Below, in pieces: positions 25,817-34,357 of a DNA stretch of 64,000 bases. The position numbers and the translations under genes were made by a program. The stretch covers positions 62,001 through 126,000 of the forward strand of contig CAVOWP010000007.1 of assembly GCA_963700185.1 (NCBI GenBank), in the 5' to 3' direction. The stretch's first letter is position 1; each line of letters begins with the position of its first letter. This stretch comes from AP-15 sp963700185. Its GTDB lineage: Bacteria > Pseudomonadota > Alphaproteobacteria > ATCC43930 > CGMCC-115725. A model generated the notes under the pieces. The model did not search any database. It saw only the letters and a program-made list of their open reading frames with translations, and was not told the origin of the DNA.

Positions 25817-27043
25817 TCAGGCGGCCCGCTCCGCCACGCCGCTGTGTTCGCGCTCCCAATCGAGCATGTAGTCGCGCGTCGGCGGCACCGCGTCGACGGT
25901 TTTGGCGAGTTGCATCTGGAAAACCATGTGATCCTGCCGCCGGAACGCGATTTCCGAGCCGACGAGGTATATCTCCCACATCCGGCAGAAGCGCTCGTCA
26001 TAGAGGGCCTTCACGCGGTCGCGATTTCGCTCGAACCGCCGCCGCCAGGCTCTGAGCGTATCGGCGTAATGCAGGCGAAGAATTTCGATATCGGTAACCC
26101 AGAGCCGCAGCTGCTCGACGGTCGGCAGAACTTCGGAAAGGGCCGGCACGTATCCGCCGGGGAAGATGTATTTGCGCATCCAAGGACTGGTCGTCCCCGG
26201 TCCGTCCTTGCGCCCGATCGAGTGCAGCAGCGCCACGCCATCCGGCGCCAGCAGCGATTTCAGTTTGGCGAAAAAGGCGCGGTAATGGTTGAGCCCGACA
26301 TGCTCGAACATGCCCACCGAGACGATGCGGTCGTAATGCCCGACCTCTTCGCGGTAGTCGCGCAGATAGAATTTGACCCGGTCGGAGAGCCCGGCCGCTG
26401 CGGCACGCCGCGTCGCCAGCTTTTGTTGCTCGACCGAGAGCGTCAGACCAGTCACCTGGGCACCGCATTCGCCGGCGAGATGGAGCGCGAGGCCCCCCCA
26501 CCCCGAACCGATGTCGAGCACTCTTTGCCCGGGTCGGACCAGAAGCTTTGTCGCGATGTGCCGTTTCTTGTCGAGTTGCGCGGTGTCAAGGTCTTCCGAG
26601 CCGTCTCGGAAATAGCCGCAGGAATACTGCAGGTCCCGATCGAGAAACAGCTCGTAGAGTTGGTCGGACAAGTCGTAGTGATGGGCTACGTTCTGTCGGG
26701 CGCGCGGCAGAGGATTGTATTGATGAATTCGGCGGAACAGCGTGACGGAGCCGTTCAGCAGCCGCGCGGCCAATCCCGCCGGCATGGCTTCGAGGTTGAG
26801 CGCGAACAGATCGATCAGATCGTAGAGGCTGCCCTCCTCCATCGTCAGCGTTCCATCCATGTAGGCTTCGCCGAAATATAGGCGAGGCCTCACAGCGAGT
26901 TTCCAGTGCAGCGCCGGATCGTGAAGCCGGATCGTTACGCTTGGTCCGCCGGATCCGCCGAATATGTGGAATGCTCCGCCGGCGTCTATGACCCGCAGGC
27001 GGCCGATTGTGATGGCTCGTTCGAGCAGACGCGACAGCAGCAT
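25817..27043 (-). CDS. cfa: Cyclopropane-fatty-acyl-phospholipid synthase family protein
   Basis: The 408-residue protein is a CFA synthase-type SAM-dependent methyltransferase. It has the SAM-binding motif VLDIGSGWGG (175-184), the substrate region QNVAHHYDLSDQLYELFLD, SCGYF, and the family markers SVGMFEHVGLNHY and SIGRKDGP...WMRKYIFPGGY. It adds a methylene bridge across double bases of unsaturated phospholipid acyl chains at the cytoplasmic membrane face. It sits between rplI and dnaB on the same strand, 91 bases downstream of rplI, a position more often occupied by alr or radA. Confidence 0.92.
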   Translation of the reverse strand: MLLSRLLERAITIGRLRVIDAGGAFHIFGGSGGPSVTIRLHDPALHWKLAVRPRLYFGEAYMDGTLTMEEGSLYDLIDLFALNLEAMPAGLAARLLNGSVTLFRRIHQYNPLPRARQNVAHHYDLSDQLYELFLDRDLQYSCGYFRDGSEDLDTAQLDKKRHIATKLLVRPGQRVLDIGSGWGGLALHLAGECGAQVTGLTLSVEQQKLATRRAAAAGLSDRVKFYLRDYREEVGHYDRIVSVGMFEHVGLNHYRAFFAKLKSLLAPDGVALLHSIGRKDGPGTTSPWMRKYIFPGGYVPALSEVLPTVEQLRLWVTDIEILRLHYADTLRAWRRRFERNRDRVKALYDERFCRMWEIYLVGSEIAFRRQDHMVFQMQLAKTVDAVPPTRDYMLDWEREHSGVAERAA

Positions 27044-27134
27044 CGGTACGCGACCGAAGAGAGAACAATTTTAGCAATATTTGGCAGATTCCCGATTAAA
27101 GACAAGAGCTTCGATCCGTAAGAGCGTCGATCCT

Positions 27135-27689
27135 CTAGGCGGCCGCGGGACCGGTCTGCGTCGCTGCGGCGCGGGCCTCTTCTTCCTCCTCGTCGCGCAG
27201 GCGCAGCGGATCAAGCCCCTTGGCCTGCATTTCGGCCTCCTCCGCCGACTGGGCAACGTTGGCGGTAATCGTCACCGATACTTCCGGATGCAGCACGACC
27301 TTCACCGCATGCAGGCCCAGATTTTTGATCGGCCGGTCGAGGACGACCTGACGCTTCTCGATTGTAAAACCCGCGTTGGTTACCGCATCGGCGATGTCGC
27401 GCGCTGAAACCGAGCCGTAGAGCTGCCCGCTTTCACCGGCCTGACGGATGATCACGACGGTCAGACCCTCGAGCTTGCCGCCGATTTCCGTCGCTTCGGT
27501 CCTGCGCTGCAGGTTGTTGGCTTCGAGCTGAGCGCGCTGGGTCTCGAAATAAGTCAGATTCTCTTTTGTTGCGCGCATGGCTTTTTTCTGAGGCAACAAA
27601 TAGTTCCGGGCGAAGCCAGGCTTCACTTTGACGAGTTGGCCCATCTGGCCGAGCTTTTCGACCCTTTCGAGCAGGATCAGTTCGATCAT
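27135..27689 (-). CDS. rplI: 50S ribosomal protein L9
   Basis: The 184-residue protein has the L9 amino-terminal domain MIELILLERVEKLGQMGQLV...GFARNYLLPQKKAMRAT, which binds 23S rRNA, a long connecting helix, and the carboxy-terminal domain with GQLYGSVSARDIADAV. A charged Glu/Ala tail of about 30 residues extends it, as in other alphaproteobacteria. TTGGAGGAATTTGA precedes the ATG. It is the last gene of rpsF-rpsR-DUF2232-rplI. Confidence 0.97.
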   Translation of the reverse strand: MIELILLERVEKLGQMGQLVKVKPGFARNYLLPQKKAMRATKENLTYFETQRAQLEANNLQRRTEATEIGGKLEGLTVVIIRQAGESGQLYGSVSARDIADAVTNAGFTIEKRQVVLDRPIKNLGLHAVKVVLHPEVSVTITANVAQSAEEAEMQAKGLDPLRLRDEEEEEARAAATQTGPAAA

Positions 27690-27712
27690 TCAAATTCCTC
27701 CAATTCTCGAGT

Positions 27713-28639
27713 TCAGGCGAAGCGCCGCCGAAGCCCGAGCGGCAAATCGAGCAACCCCAAAACGGCGATCAGCAGGAGCGGCCACCCCAAAAACCCGGCC
27801 AGCAAATAGAACGTCACAAGGGTGACCGCCGGACGTGGGAACCGGCGCGCCACCGTGTGGAGGACCGCAAGACCCGCGAGGCAAAACGGTACAGCCAGCA
27901 CGATCAGCACGTTGACGCCGATAAAGCGCGCGGTTCCGCCGAGGAGAGTAGCCCCGGCAGCAAAGGCGAGCAGCACCGGGATCCACATCGGGAGACCGAG
28001 CGCCGCCAGATCGGGTGATGGCCGCCAGCTCGCTCCGAAACGGGCCAGCAATCCTTGGGCGAGGCTTCCATTGGTTGCTGTCATTACCATCCACGAGGTG
28101 GCGACAATACCGGGAAGAACAAAGGCGATGAAGGAGAGCATTTCGTCCAATTCGGGAGTAATCTCGCCGAGATGGCGGTCGAGGGCAGGGGCCAGCGCCT
28201 CGTGCAACGCAGCCTGCATCCCTTGCGGACCGCCGAAGAACACGAATGTGACAGCGGCTGCCACCAGACCGAAGCCGGTCAGCCAAGCCGTCATGAGACC
28301 GGGCGGATACCATTCGACCGCGTCCCCGGGTCCCGTCCGGGCCAGCAAGGATTGGCGCACCAGCAGGACGACCGGAACCACATTCACCGCCGCAAAAAGG
28401 GCGGCTGCAGTCAGATTGCCAGCACCCGCCAGGGTCAGCGCCGCAACGAACCCGGCTGACGCCGAAGCGCCAGTCCCGAGCCACAGCCCGGCGGCAAAAA
28501 GCGGCAGCTGAGCGAGATAGACGAGGATCATCGAACCGGTCGAACCGCTGAGCGCCAGAAGATATGGGCCGGCTGCGAGCACTCCGCACACCGCTGACAC
28601 CACGGCGAATCCCACCCCGGCGAACCAAAGCCGGCTCAC
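27713..28639 (-). CDS. DUF2232 integral membrane protein
   Basis: The 308-residue protein is hydrophobic throughout, with about eight membrane segments, and carries the DUF2232 pattern (LSFIAFVLPGIVATSWMVM in the middle and FYLLAGFLGWPLLLIAVLG near the end). In alphaproteobacteria a DUF2232 gene regularly lies between rpsR and rplI, exactly as here. No function is known. It starts 36 bases after rpsR and ends 23 bases before rplI, so it is part of the ribosomal-protein operon. Confidence 0.9.
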   Translation of the reverse strand: MSRLWFAGVGFAVVSAVCGVLAAGPYLLALSGSTGSMILVYLAQLPLFAAGLWLGTGASASAGFVAALTLAGAGNLTAAALFAAVNVVPVVLLVRQSLLARTGPGDAVEWYPPGLMTAWLTGFGLVAAAVTFVFFGGPQGMQAALHEALAPALDRHLGEITPELDEMLSFIAFVLPGIVATSWMVMTATNGSLAQGLLARFGASWRPSPDLAALGLPMWIPVLLAFAAGATLLGGTARFIGVNVLIVLAVPFCLAGLAVLHTVARRFPRPAVTLVTFYLLAGFLGWPLLLIAVLGLLDLPLGLRRRFA

Positions 28640-28675
28640 GGCGCTGCCGTCCAGGGCTCGGCTGCTCGGGACTGC

Positions 28676-28942
28676 CTATTTCACCAGATACGGAAGCAGT
28701 CCCAGAAAGCGCGCCCGCTTGATTGCCTGGGCCAGCTCGCGTTGCCGCTTGGTCGAGACCGCGGTGATGCGGCTCGGCACGATCTTGCCGCGCTCCGAGA
28801 TAAAGCGCTGCAGCAGCTTGACGTCTTTGTAGTCGATCTTGGGAGCATTGGGGCCGGAGAACGGGCAGGATTTGCGCCGGCGAAAAAACGGACGGCGCGC
28901 CGCCGCACCGCGGCCCGAGCCGCCGGGCGATTGGCTTTCCAT
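28676..28942 (-). CDS. rpsR: 30S ribosomal protein S18
   Basis: The 88-residue protein has the S18 core: RRKSCPFSG, IDYKDVKLLQRFISERGKIVPSRITAVS and the closing QRELAQAIKRARFLGLLPY. S18 forms a heterodimer with S6 in the 30S platform. Its ATG directly follows the TAA stop of rpsF with no gap, which should couple translation of the two partners. Confidence 0.97.
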   Translation of the reverse strand: MESQSPGGSGRGAAARRPFFRRRKSCPFSGPNAPKIDYKDVKLLQRFISERGKIVPSRITAVSTKRQRELAQAIKRARFLGLLPYLVK

Positions 28943-29509
28943 TTACGCCTCCACCGTCTCAGGGACCGGCTGCTCAGGGACCGGCTGCTCGGAAACCGGC
29001 TGCTCGGAAACCGGCTGCTCGGAAACCGGCTGCTCGGAAACCGGCTGCTCGGAAACCGGCTGCTTGGAAACCGGCTGCTCGGAAACCGGCCGCTCGGAAA
29101 CCGGCCGCTCGACGGCAGGCCTCTCCATTTCGCGCCCTTCACCCGGTCTCTCCCGATCGCCCCGCCGCTGGCGATCGTCGCGGCTGCCCCGGCTCTGCAT
29201 GACAACCGATGGCACTTCCTCCAACGCGTCGACGCGGATCGTCAGATAGCGAATCACATCCTCGTTGATCCGCATGGTCCGTTCGAGCTCGGCGACGGCA
29301 GCGGGGGGCGCCGAAAGATTCAGCAGCACGTAGTGGCCTTTGCGGTTTTTCCGCATGCGATAGGTCAAGTTGCGCAGGCCCCAGTACTCGCGCTTCTTCA
29401 CTTCACCGCCATTGTCGGCGACCAGCTGAGTGAATGTGTCGGCGAGGGCATCAACCTGGGCGCCGGAAATGTCCTGGCGCGCGATGAACACGTTTTCGTA
29501 CAGCGGCAT
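28943..29509 (-). CDS. rpsF: 30S ribosomal protein S6 with repeat-bearing carboxy-terminal extension
   Basis: Residues 1-100 are the ordinary S6 domain (MPLYENVFIARQDIS, KREYWGLRNLTYRMRKNRKGHY). After it come a charged Arg/Asp/Gly-rich linker (105-130) and eleven pentapeptides of the PVSEQ type (131-185). S6 tails are variable and often acidic in this class, but a perfect pentapeptide repeat is unusual. The repeat is encoded by a 15-bp tandem array that could vary in copy number. The gene starts the S6-S18 operon and diverges from fabD. Confidence 0.95.
   Translation of the reverse strand: MPLYENVFIARQDISGAQVDALADTFTQLVADNGGEVKKREYWGLRNLTYRMRKNRKGHYVLLNLSAPPAAVAELERTMRINEDVIRYLTIRVDALEEVPSVVMQSRGSRDDRQRRGDRERPGEGREMERPAVERPVSERPVSEQPVSKQPVSEQPVSEQPVSEQPVSEQPVSEQPVPEQPVPETVEA
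28955..29119. repeat. 15-bp tandem repeat array within rpsF
   Basis: Eleven 15-bp units, based on CCGGCTGCTCGGAAA on the plus strand, lie head to tail. The central five are identical; the edge units have one or a few changes. Because 15 is a multiple of three, copy-number changes would only lengthen or shorten the S6 tail by five residues per unit. Confidence 0.93.
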
Positions 29510-29734
29510 GGTGGACGAGGTCCCTTATGGCTAGTAAGGATCCGGGGCGCGAACGCCGGCCGAATCGAGCCGGCCGAGCCGGCAAGGGTCGAAATCTTCA
29601 TACTATATAGGATGGTGACGCCGGCGCAACACGAGGACGCAACGCCTCCTTGACAACGGGCGGGGCGCCGCTATCACCACGCGACCGGCATTGGCCGGCG
29701 CGGGGAGCCGGCGAAAGAAGGAACGTGGTTCCGC

Positions 29735-30679
29735 ATGAAGCGGGCATTCGTATTTCCAGGACAGGGGTCGCAAGCGGTCGGCATGGGGTGCGTCCTGGCG
29801 GCGACATTCGCGCCGGCGCGCCAGGTCTTCGAGGAGGTGGACGAGGCCTTGTCGCAAGACCTATCGCGACTCATGTTTGAAGGGCCGGCAAGCGAGCTTA
29901 CCCTGACCGAAAACGCCCAACCGGCGTTGCTGGCGGCGAGCCTTGCGGTCATTCGCGTCCTCGAAGCGGAGGGGGGCTTCGCGCTCACCCGGGATGCCGC
30001 TTTTGTGGCGGGCCATTCGCTTGGTGAATACTCGGCACTCACTGCAGCGGGCGCAGTCACTTTAGCGGATGGAGCGCGTCTGCTCCGGCTGCGAGGCCAG
30101 GCGATGCAGGAGTCTGTTCCGGTCGGCGAGGGAGCGATGGCGGCGCTGCTCGGCCTGGACGTCGAGCAAGGGCAGGCGGTTGCGGCGGAGGCTGCCGGCC
30201 CGGAACAGGTCTGCGCGGTGGCAAACGACAATGCCCCGGGTCAAATCGTTGTGAGCGGGCACCGACAAGCCGTCGAACGCGCGATTGCAATCGCTCGCGC
30301 AAAGGGGGCGAGACGGGCGATCGCGCTTCCGGTCAGTGCGCCGTTTCATTCGCCACTAATGGCCCCCGCTGCCGAAGTCATGGCGGAGGCCCTTGGCCGA
30401 GTTAGGCTGGAGCCGCCCATGGTGCCGCTCGTCGCCAATGTATCCGCCACCGCGACGCGCGATCCGGCAAGGATAAAGCGCGGCCTCGTCGAACAGGTGA
30501 CAGCGATGGTGCGGTGGCGCGAGAGCGTTCTCTATCTCAAGCAGGAGGGGGTCGAAGAAGTCGTCGAGATTGGAACCGGCCGCGTGCTCACTGGTCTCGC
30601 CAAGCGCATTGACCCGGATCTCTCGGCGCGCTCCGTCGGGACCCCGGCAGAAGTTGAAAGTTTGATCGAGGAGCTATGA
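29735..30679 (+). CDS. fabD: Malonyl-CoA:ACP transacylase FabD
   Basis: FabD moves malonyl groups from CoA to acyl carrier protein to feed fatty-acid elongation. The 314-residue protein has FPGQGSQAVGMG, the nucleophile motif GHSLGEY with Ser95, and the later catalytic histidine in VSAPFHSPLM. It ends with VEIGTGRVLTGLAKRI, also conserved. It opens the plus-strand run fabD-fabG-acpP-fabF-mltG-yicC-gmk and diverges from rpsF. Confidence 0.96.
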   Translation: MKRAFVFPGQGSQAVGMGCVLAATFAPARQVFEEVDEALSQDLSRLMFEGPASELTLTENAQPALLAASLAVIRVLEAEGGFALTRDAAFVAGHSLGEYSALTAAGAVTLADGARLLRLRGQAMQESVPVGEGAMAALLGLDVEQGQAVAAEAAGPEQVCAVANDNAPGQIVVSGHRQAVERAIAIARAKGARRAIALPVSAPFHSPLMAPAAEVMAEALGRVRLEPPMVPLVANVSATATRDPARIKRGLVEQVTAMVRWRESVLYLKQEGVEEVVEIGTGRVLTGLAKRIDPDLSARSVGTPAEVESLIEEL

Positions 30680-30725
30680 CACACCAACAAACCGCCATAG
30701 GTATCAATGGGTAGAGGTTTCGCGG

Positions 30726-31463
30726 TTGTTTGATCTATCTGGCCAAACTGGCTTGGTAACCGGAGCCTCCGGCGGGATCGGCGGCGCGATCGCCAAGGCT
30801 CTGCATCGTCAAGGCGCGGAGGTCATGGTGGCGGGAACGCGTTCCCCCGCGCTCGAAGCATTGGCAGGAGAGCTCGGCGCGCGAGTTCATGTCGGGGTGG
30901 CCGACCTCGCCGATTCAACCACACCCGAGCGACTGGCCAAAGAGGCCGAAGCGGCCATGGGCCGGATCGACATTCTCGTCAACAATGCGGGGATCACGCG
31001 TGACGCGCTGGCGTTACGGATGAAGGACGAGGACTGGTCCTCGGTTCTGGAGGTCAATCTGACGGCCCAGTTCCGCCTCACCCGCGCGGTGCTGCACGGC
31101 ATGGTTCGTCGACGCCACGGTCGCGTCATCGGGATCAGTTCGGTCGTCGGAGTCAGTGGCAATGCCGGGCAGGCGAACTATGCTGCGGCAAAGGCGGCGA
31201 TGATCGGTATGTCGAAATCCATCGCCACCGAGATCGCCGGGCGCGGCATTACCGTGAACTGCGTCGCGCCGGGCCTAATCGTGACGGCGATGACCGACAA
31301 ATTGACGGCGCAGCAACGCGCGCGGCTTACCGAGGCGATTCCCGCCGGCCGGTTCGGCGCCCCGGAAGAGGTGGCTGCGGCGGTAGTTTACCTGGCGAGC
31401 ACCGAAGCCGCATATGTCACTGGCCAAACCTTGCACATCAATGGCGGTATGGTCATGGTATGA
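30726..31463 (+). CDS. fabG: 3-oxoacyl-ACP reductase FabG
   Basis: The 245-residue short-chain dehydrogenase reduces 3-ketoacyl-ACP with NADPH. It has the cofactor motif GASGGIG, NNAG (87-90), and the catalytic Ser139, Tyr152 and Lys156 (NYAAAK). PGLIVTAMTDKL and the closing GQTLHINGGMVMV are typical FabG features. The start is a TTG at 30726 with AGAGG about ten bases upstream; no ATG lies in a suitable position. It follows fabD by 46 bases. Confidence 0.94.
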   Translation: MFDLSGQTGLVTGASGGIGGAIAKALHRQGAEVMVAGTRSPALEALAGELGARVHVGVADLADSTTPERLAKEAEAAMGRIDILVNNAGITRDALALRMKDEDWSSVLEVNLTAQFRLTRAVLHGMVRRRHGRVIGISSVVGVSGNAGQANYAAAKAAMIGMSKSIATEIAGRGITVNCVAPGLIVTAMTDKLTAQQRARLTEAIPAGRFGAPEEVAAAVVYLASTEAAYVTGQTLHINGGMVMV

Positions 31464-31654
31464 GGCGGCTGAACCGCGCCCCCGGAGCAGCCGATTTGCA
31501 GTGTGGGGGAAACATGCTATGTGACCGCATCGTGACTCTGATATCGACGCGGTCCCTAAGGGCGATCCGGGGAGGGCAGCGCCCGCCATGGCCGACAGCG
31601 CCAGGGCGCTTGGTGCGTAGACAATTTCCAGCAAGCCACTGAGGATAAGAACGG

Positions 31655-31888
31655 ATGAGTGACGTCGCTGATCGGGTCAAGAAGATCGTCGTCGAGCATC
31701 TGGGCGTCGACGAATCGAAGGTGACCGAAAACGCCAGCTTCATCGACGATCTGGGCGCCGACAGCCTCGACACCGTCGAGCTGGTGATGGCCTTCGAGGA
31801 AGAGTTCGGGTGCGAGATCCCGGATGACGCGGCCGAGAAGATCGTGACGGTGAAGGATGCGGTCAGCTTCATCGAAACGCACAGCTGA
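31655..31888 (+). CDS. acpP: Acyl carrier protein
   Basis: The 77-residue acidic protein carries the phosphopantetheine attachment site GADSLDTVELVMAFEEEF, with Ser37 as the modified residue. It holds the growing acyl chain during fatty-acid synthesis. GAGGA lies upstream of the ATG. The 190-base gap after fabG may hold its own promoter, as acpP is usually expressed above its neighbours. Confidence 0.97.
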   Translation: MSDVADRVKKIVVEHLGVDESKVTENASFIDDLGADSLDTVELVMAFEEEFGCEIPDDAAEKIVTVKDAVSFIETHS

Positions 31889-31965
31889 GCCGCCCGCTGC
31901 CAAACTCCCCCACTCCAGGCCGCATGCCGCCGGCACTCCCGTCCGGCACGCGTGACGAGAAGACT

Positions 31966-33228
31966 ATGCGACGTGTCGTAGTGACCGGCATGGGGCTGGT
32001 AACTCCCCTCGGGATCGGTCTCGAACGGAACTGGAACAGTTTGGTCGAGGGTATGTCGGGCGTTCGAGCGATTCAGTCGTTCGATGTTTCCGATTTGCCG
32101 GTCAAGATCGCCGGACAGGTGCCGCGCGGCGAGACTGCTGCGGGCCTCTTCAACAGCGACGATTGGGTGCCGCCCAAGGACCAACGCAAAATGGACGGGT
32201 TCATCGTCTTTGCGCTCGCCGCAGCCGTCCAAGCGGTCGAAGACGCCGGCTGGACCCCACAAGCCGAGGAGGCGTGCGAGCGCACCGGCGTGATGATCGG
32301 CTCCGGCATTGGCGGGCTGCCCGGAATAACCGATGGTGCGTTGACCTTGCACGAACGCGGTCCGCGCCGCCTTACCCCGTTTTTCATCCCGGCCAACCTG
32401 ATCAACCTCGCCTCGGGCCACGTCTCGATCCGGTACGGCTTCACCGGACCCAACCACGCTGTGGTGACCGCTTGCTCGAGCGGGGCGCATGCGATCGGCG
32501 ACGCGGCGCGCCTGATCATGCTCGATGACGCCGACGTCATGGTTTGCGGCGGGACGGAGGCGGCGATCTGCCGCCTCGGTCTCGCCGGCTTTGCGTCGGC
32601 GCGCGCGCTGTCTACCGGGTTCAACCACGACCCGCCGCGGGCATCGCGTCCGTGGGATCGGGAACGCGACGGTTTCGTCATGGGCGAGGGCGCCGGAATC
32701 CTCGTCCTCGAAGAGTACGAGCACGCCAGGCGGCGGGGAGCGAAGATCTACGCCGAGGTGATCGGATACGGCATGTCCGGCGACGCATTTCACCTGACCG
32801 CTCCCGCGGAGGACGGCAACGGCGCGTTCCGGTCGATGCGCAACGCTCTCCGGCGCGCGCGCATTGCGCCGGAGAAGATCGACTACATTAATGCCCACGG
32901 CACCTCGACCCCGCTCGGCGACGAAATCGAACTCGGCGCTGTGAAGCGAGTGTTCGGCGGCCATGCCTATGAGCTGTCGATGTCGTCGACAAAATCGGCG
33001 ATCGGACACCTCCTCGGAGCAGCGGGCAGCGTCGAGGCGATCTTTGCGATCCTGGCGATCCGCGATGGGATCGTCCCCCCGACGCTCAATCTCGACAATC
33101 CCTCCCCGTCCTGCGATATCGACCTGGTGCCGAAACGAGCGAAGGAGCGCAGGGTGAACTATGCGCTCTCCAATTCCTTCGGCTTCGGCGGCACCAATGC
33201 CTCGCTGATCTTTGTCGGGCCGCCCTAA
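31966..33228 (+). CDS. fabF: 3-oxoacyl-ACP synthase II FabF
   Basis: FabF condenses malonyl-ACP with the acyl chain. The 420-residue protein has the active-site Cys170 in VVTACSSGAHA, the first catalytic histidine in NAHGTSTPLGDEIE and the second in KSAIGHLLGAAG, and ends with SNSFGFGGTNASLIF. The ATG at 31966 (MRRVVVTGMG) is the family start and has GAGAAG before it; an in-frame ATG at 31924 is less likely. It lies 77 bases after acpP. Confidence 0.96.
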   Translation: MRRVVVTGMGLVTPLGIGLERNWNSLVEGMSGVRAIQSFDVSDLPVKIAGQVPRGETAAGLFNSDDWVPPKDQRKMDGFIVFALAAAVQAVEDAGWTPQAEEACERTGVMIGSGIGGLPGITDGALTLHERGPRRLTPFFIPANLINLASGHVSIRYGFTGPNHAVVTACSSGAHAIGDAARLIMLDDADVMVCGGTEAAICRLGLAGFASARALSTGFNHDPPRASRPWDRERDGFVMGEGAGILVLEEYEHARRRGAKIYAEVIGYGMSGDAFHLTAPAEDGNGAFRSMRNALRRARIAPEKIDYINAHGTSTPLGDEIELGAVKRVFGGHAYELSMSSTKSAIGHLLGAAGSVEAIFAILAIRDGIVPPTLNLDNPSPSCDIDLVPKRAKERRVNYALSNSFGFGGTNASLIFVGPP

Positions 33229-33267
33229 ACGCTCGAGGCGGGCGGCTGCGGGAAACGGGCGGGATTG

Positions 33268-34317
33268 ATGCGTGGCTTTATTCGCCTCTTGGCGTGGGCG
33301 GCGGTCACCGTGTCGCTCGTCCTCCTCGTCCTGGGAGGAGCGGGCTATTGGCTCTACCGCGATGTCGCTGCGCCCGGCCCGTTGACGGAACCACGCACGA
33401 TCGTCATCCCGCCGCGTACCCGCCTTTCCGATATTGCCTCGCTGTTGGCGGAGCAGGGCATCATACGGCACCGGCGCTCCTTTGCGCTGGGCGCGACATT
33501 GTCTGGCCGCAGCTCCGCACTCCTCGCCGGCGAATACGAGTTTCCGGCTGCGACGAGCGCGCTTCAGGCGATGGAGATCATCGCCAGCGGCAAGACGGTC
33601 AAGCATCGGCTGACGGTCCCGGAAGGCCTGACCAGCTTGGAAATCTTGGCGCTAGTGCAAGCCGCGCCTGCGCTCGACGGGGATCCAGGCCCGCCGCCCG
33701 CCGAAGGCGAGTTGCTGCCGGAAACCTATCTCTACGAGTATGGCGACCGCCAAAAGGATGTGATCGACCGCATGCAGCGGGCGATGGCGCGCGCGCTCGC
33801 CGAGGTTTGGGCCGAGCGCCGTCCCGACTTGCCGCTCACGACACCGCGGGAGTTGTTGATCCTCGCCTCGCTAGTCGAAAAGGAAGCTTCGCGCGAGGAT
33901 GAGCAGGCCCGTATCGCGGGGGTGTTCATAAATCGGCTACGCCTGGGCATGCGGCTGCAGTCGGACCCTACGGTGATCTTTGCGTTGACCGATCGGGGCT
34001 CGAAGAGGTTCGATCGCCGGTTGACCCGTACCGATCTGGCGATTCTCTCGCCTTACAACACCTATGTAACCAAGGGGCTGCCACCAGGCCCGATCGATAA
34101 TCCCGGCATATCCGCGCTGCGTGCCGCCGCACGACCGGCTTTTACTGATGAGCTTTATTTCGTAGCCGACGGAGCGGGCGGCCATGTCTTTGCCGCGACG
34201 CTAGCCGAACACAGCCGAAACGTCTCGCGATACCACCACAGCAGCGCGGCCGAAGCGGAGCGCGGAATATCGGTTCACGCGATCCCAGACGAAAAACCGG
34301 GTCCGCCCATCCGGTAA
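33268..34317 (+). CDS. mltG: Endolytic transglycosylase MltG
   Basis: The 349-residue protein has one amino-terminal membrane helix (about residues 7-28), a LysM-like region and the YceG/MltG catalytic domain with the glutamate in LASLVEKEAS, then VFINRLRLGMRLQSDPTV and YNTYVTKGLPPGPI. MltG cuts nascent glycan strands in the periplasm and so sets peptidoglycan strand length. It follows fabF by 39 bases and precedes yicC and gmk, the usual alphaproteobacterial order. Confidence 0.95.
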   Translation: MRGFIRLLAWAAVTVSLVLLVLGGAGYWLYRDVAAPGPLTEPRTIVIPPRTRLSDIASLLAEQGIIRHRRSFALGATLSGRSSALLAGEYEFPAATSALQAMEIIASGKTVKHRLTVPEGLTSLEILALVQAAPALDGDPGPPPAEGELLPETYLYEYGDRQKDVIDRMQRAMARALAEVWAERRPDLPLTTPRELLILASLVEKEASREDEQARIAGVFINRLRLGMRLQSDPTVIFALTDRGSKRFDRRLTRTDLAILSPYNTYVTKGLPPGPIDNPGISALRAAARPAFTDELYFVADGAGGHVFAATLAEHSRNVSRYHHSSAAEAERGISVHAIPDEKPGPPIR

Positions 34318-34357
34318 CGTCGTATAACCGTACCCTGATCAGCGGGAGAGCGGTGGG

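Noticed and set aside
28955..29119. Regular repeats resembling a CRISPR array
   Set aside because: The 15-bp units are contiguous with no spacers and lie in frame within rpsF, so this is a coding tandem repeat.
31453..33606. A 717-residue open frame on the minus strand
   Set aside because: It lies opposite acpP, fabF and mltG and shows no motif; it is an antisense artefact.
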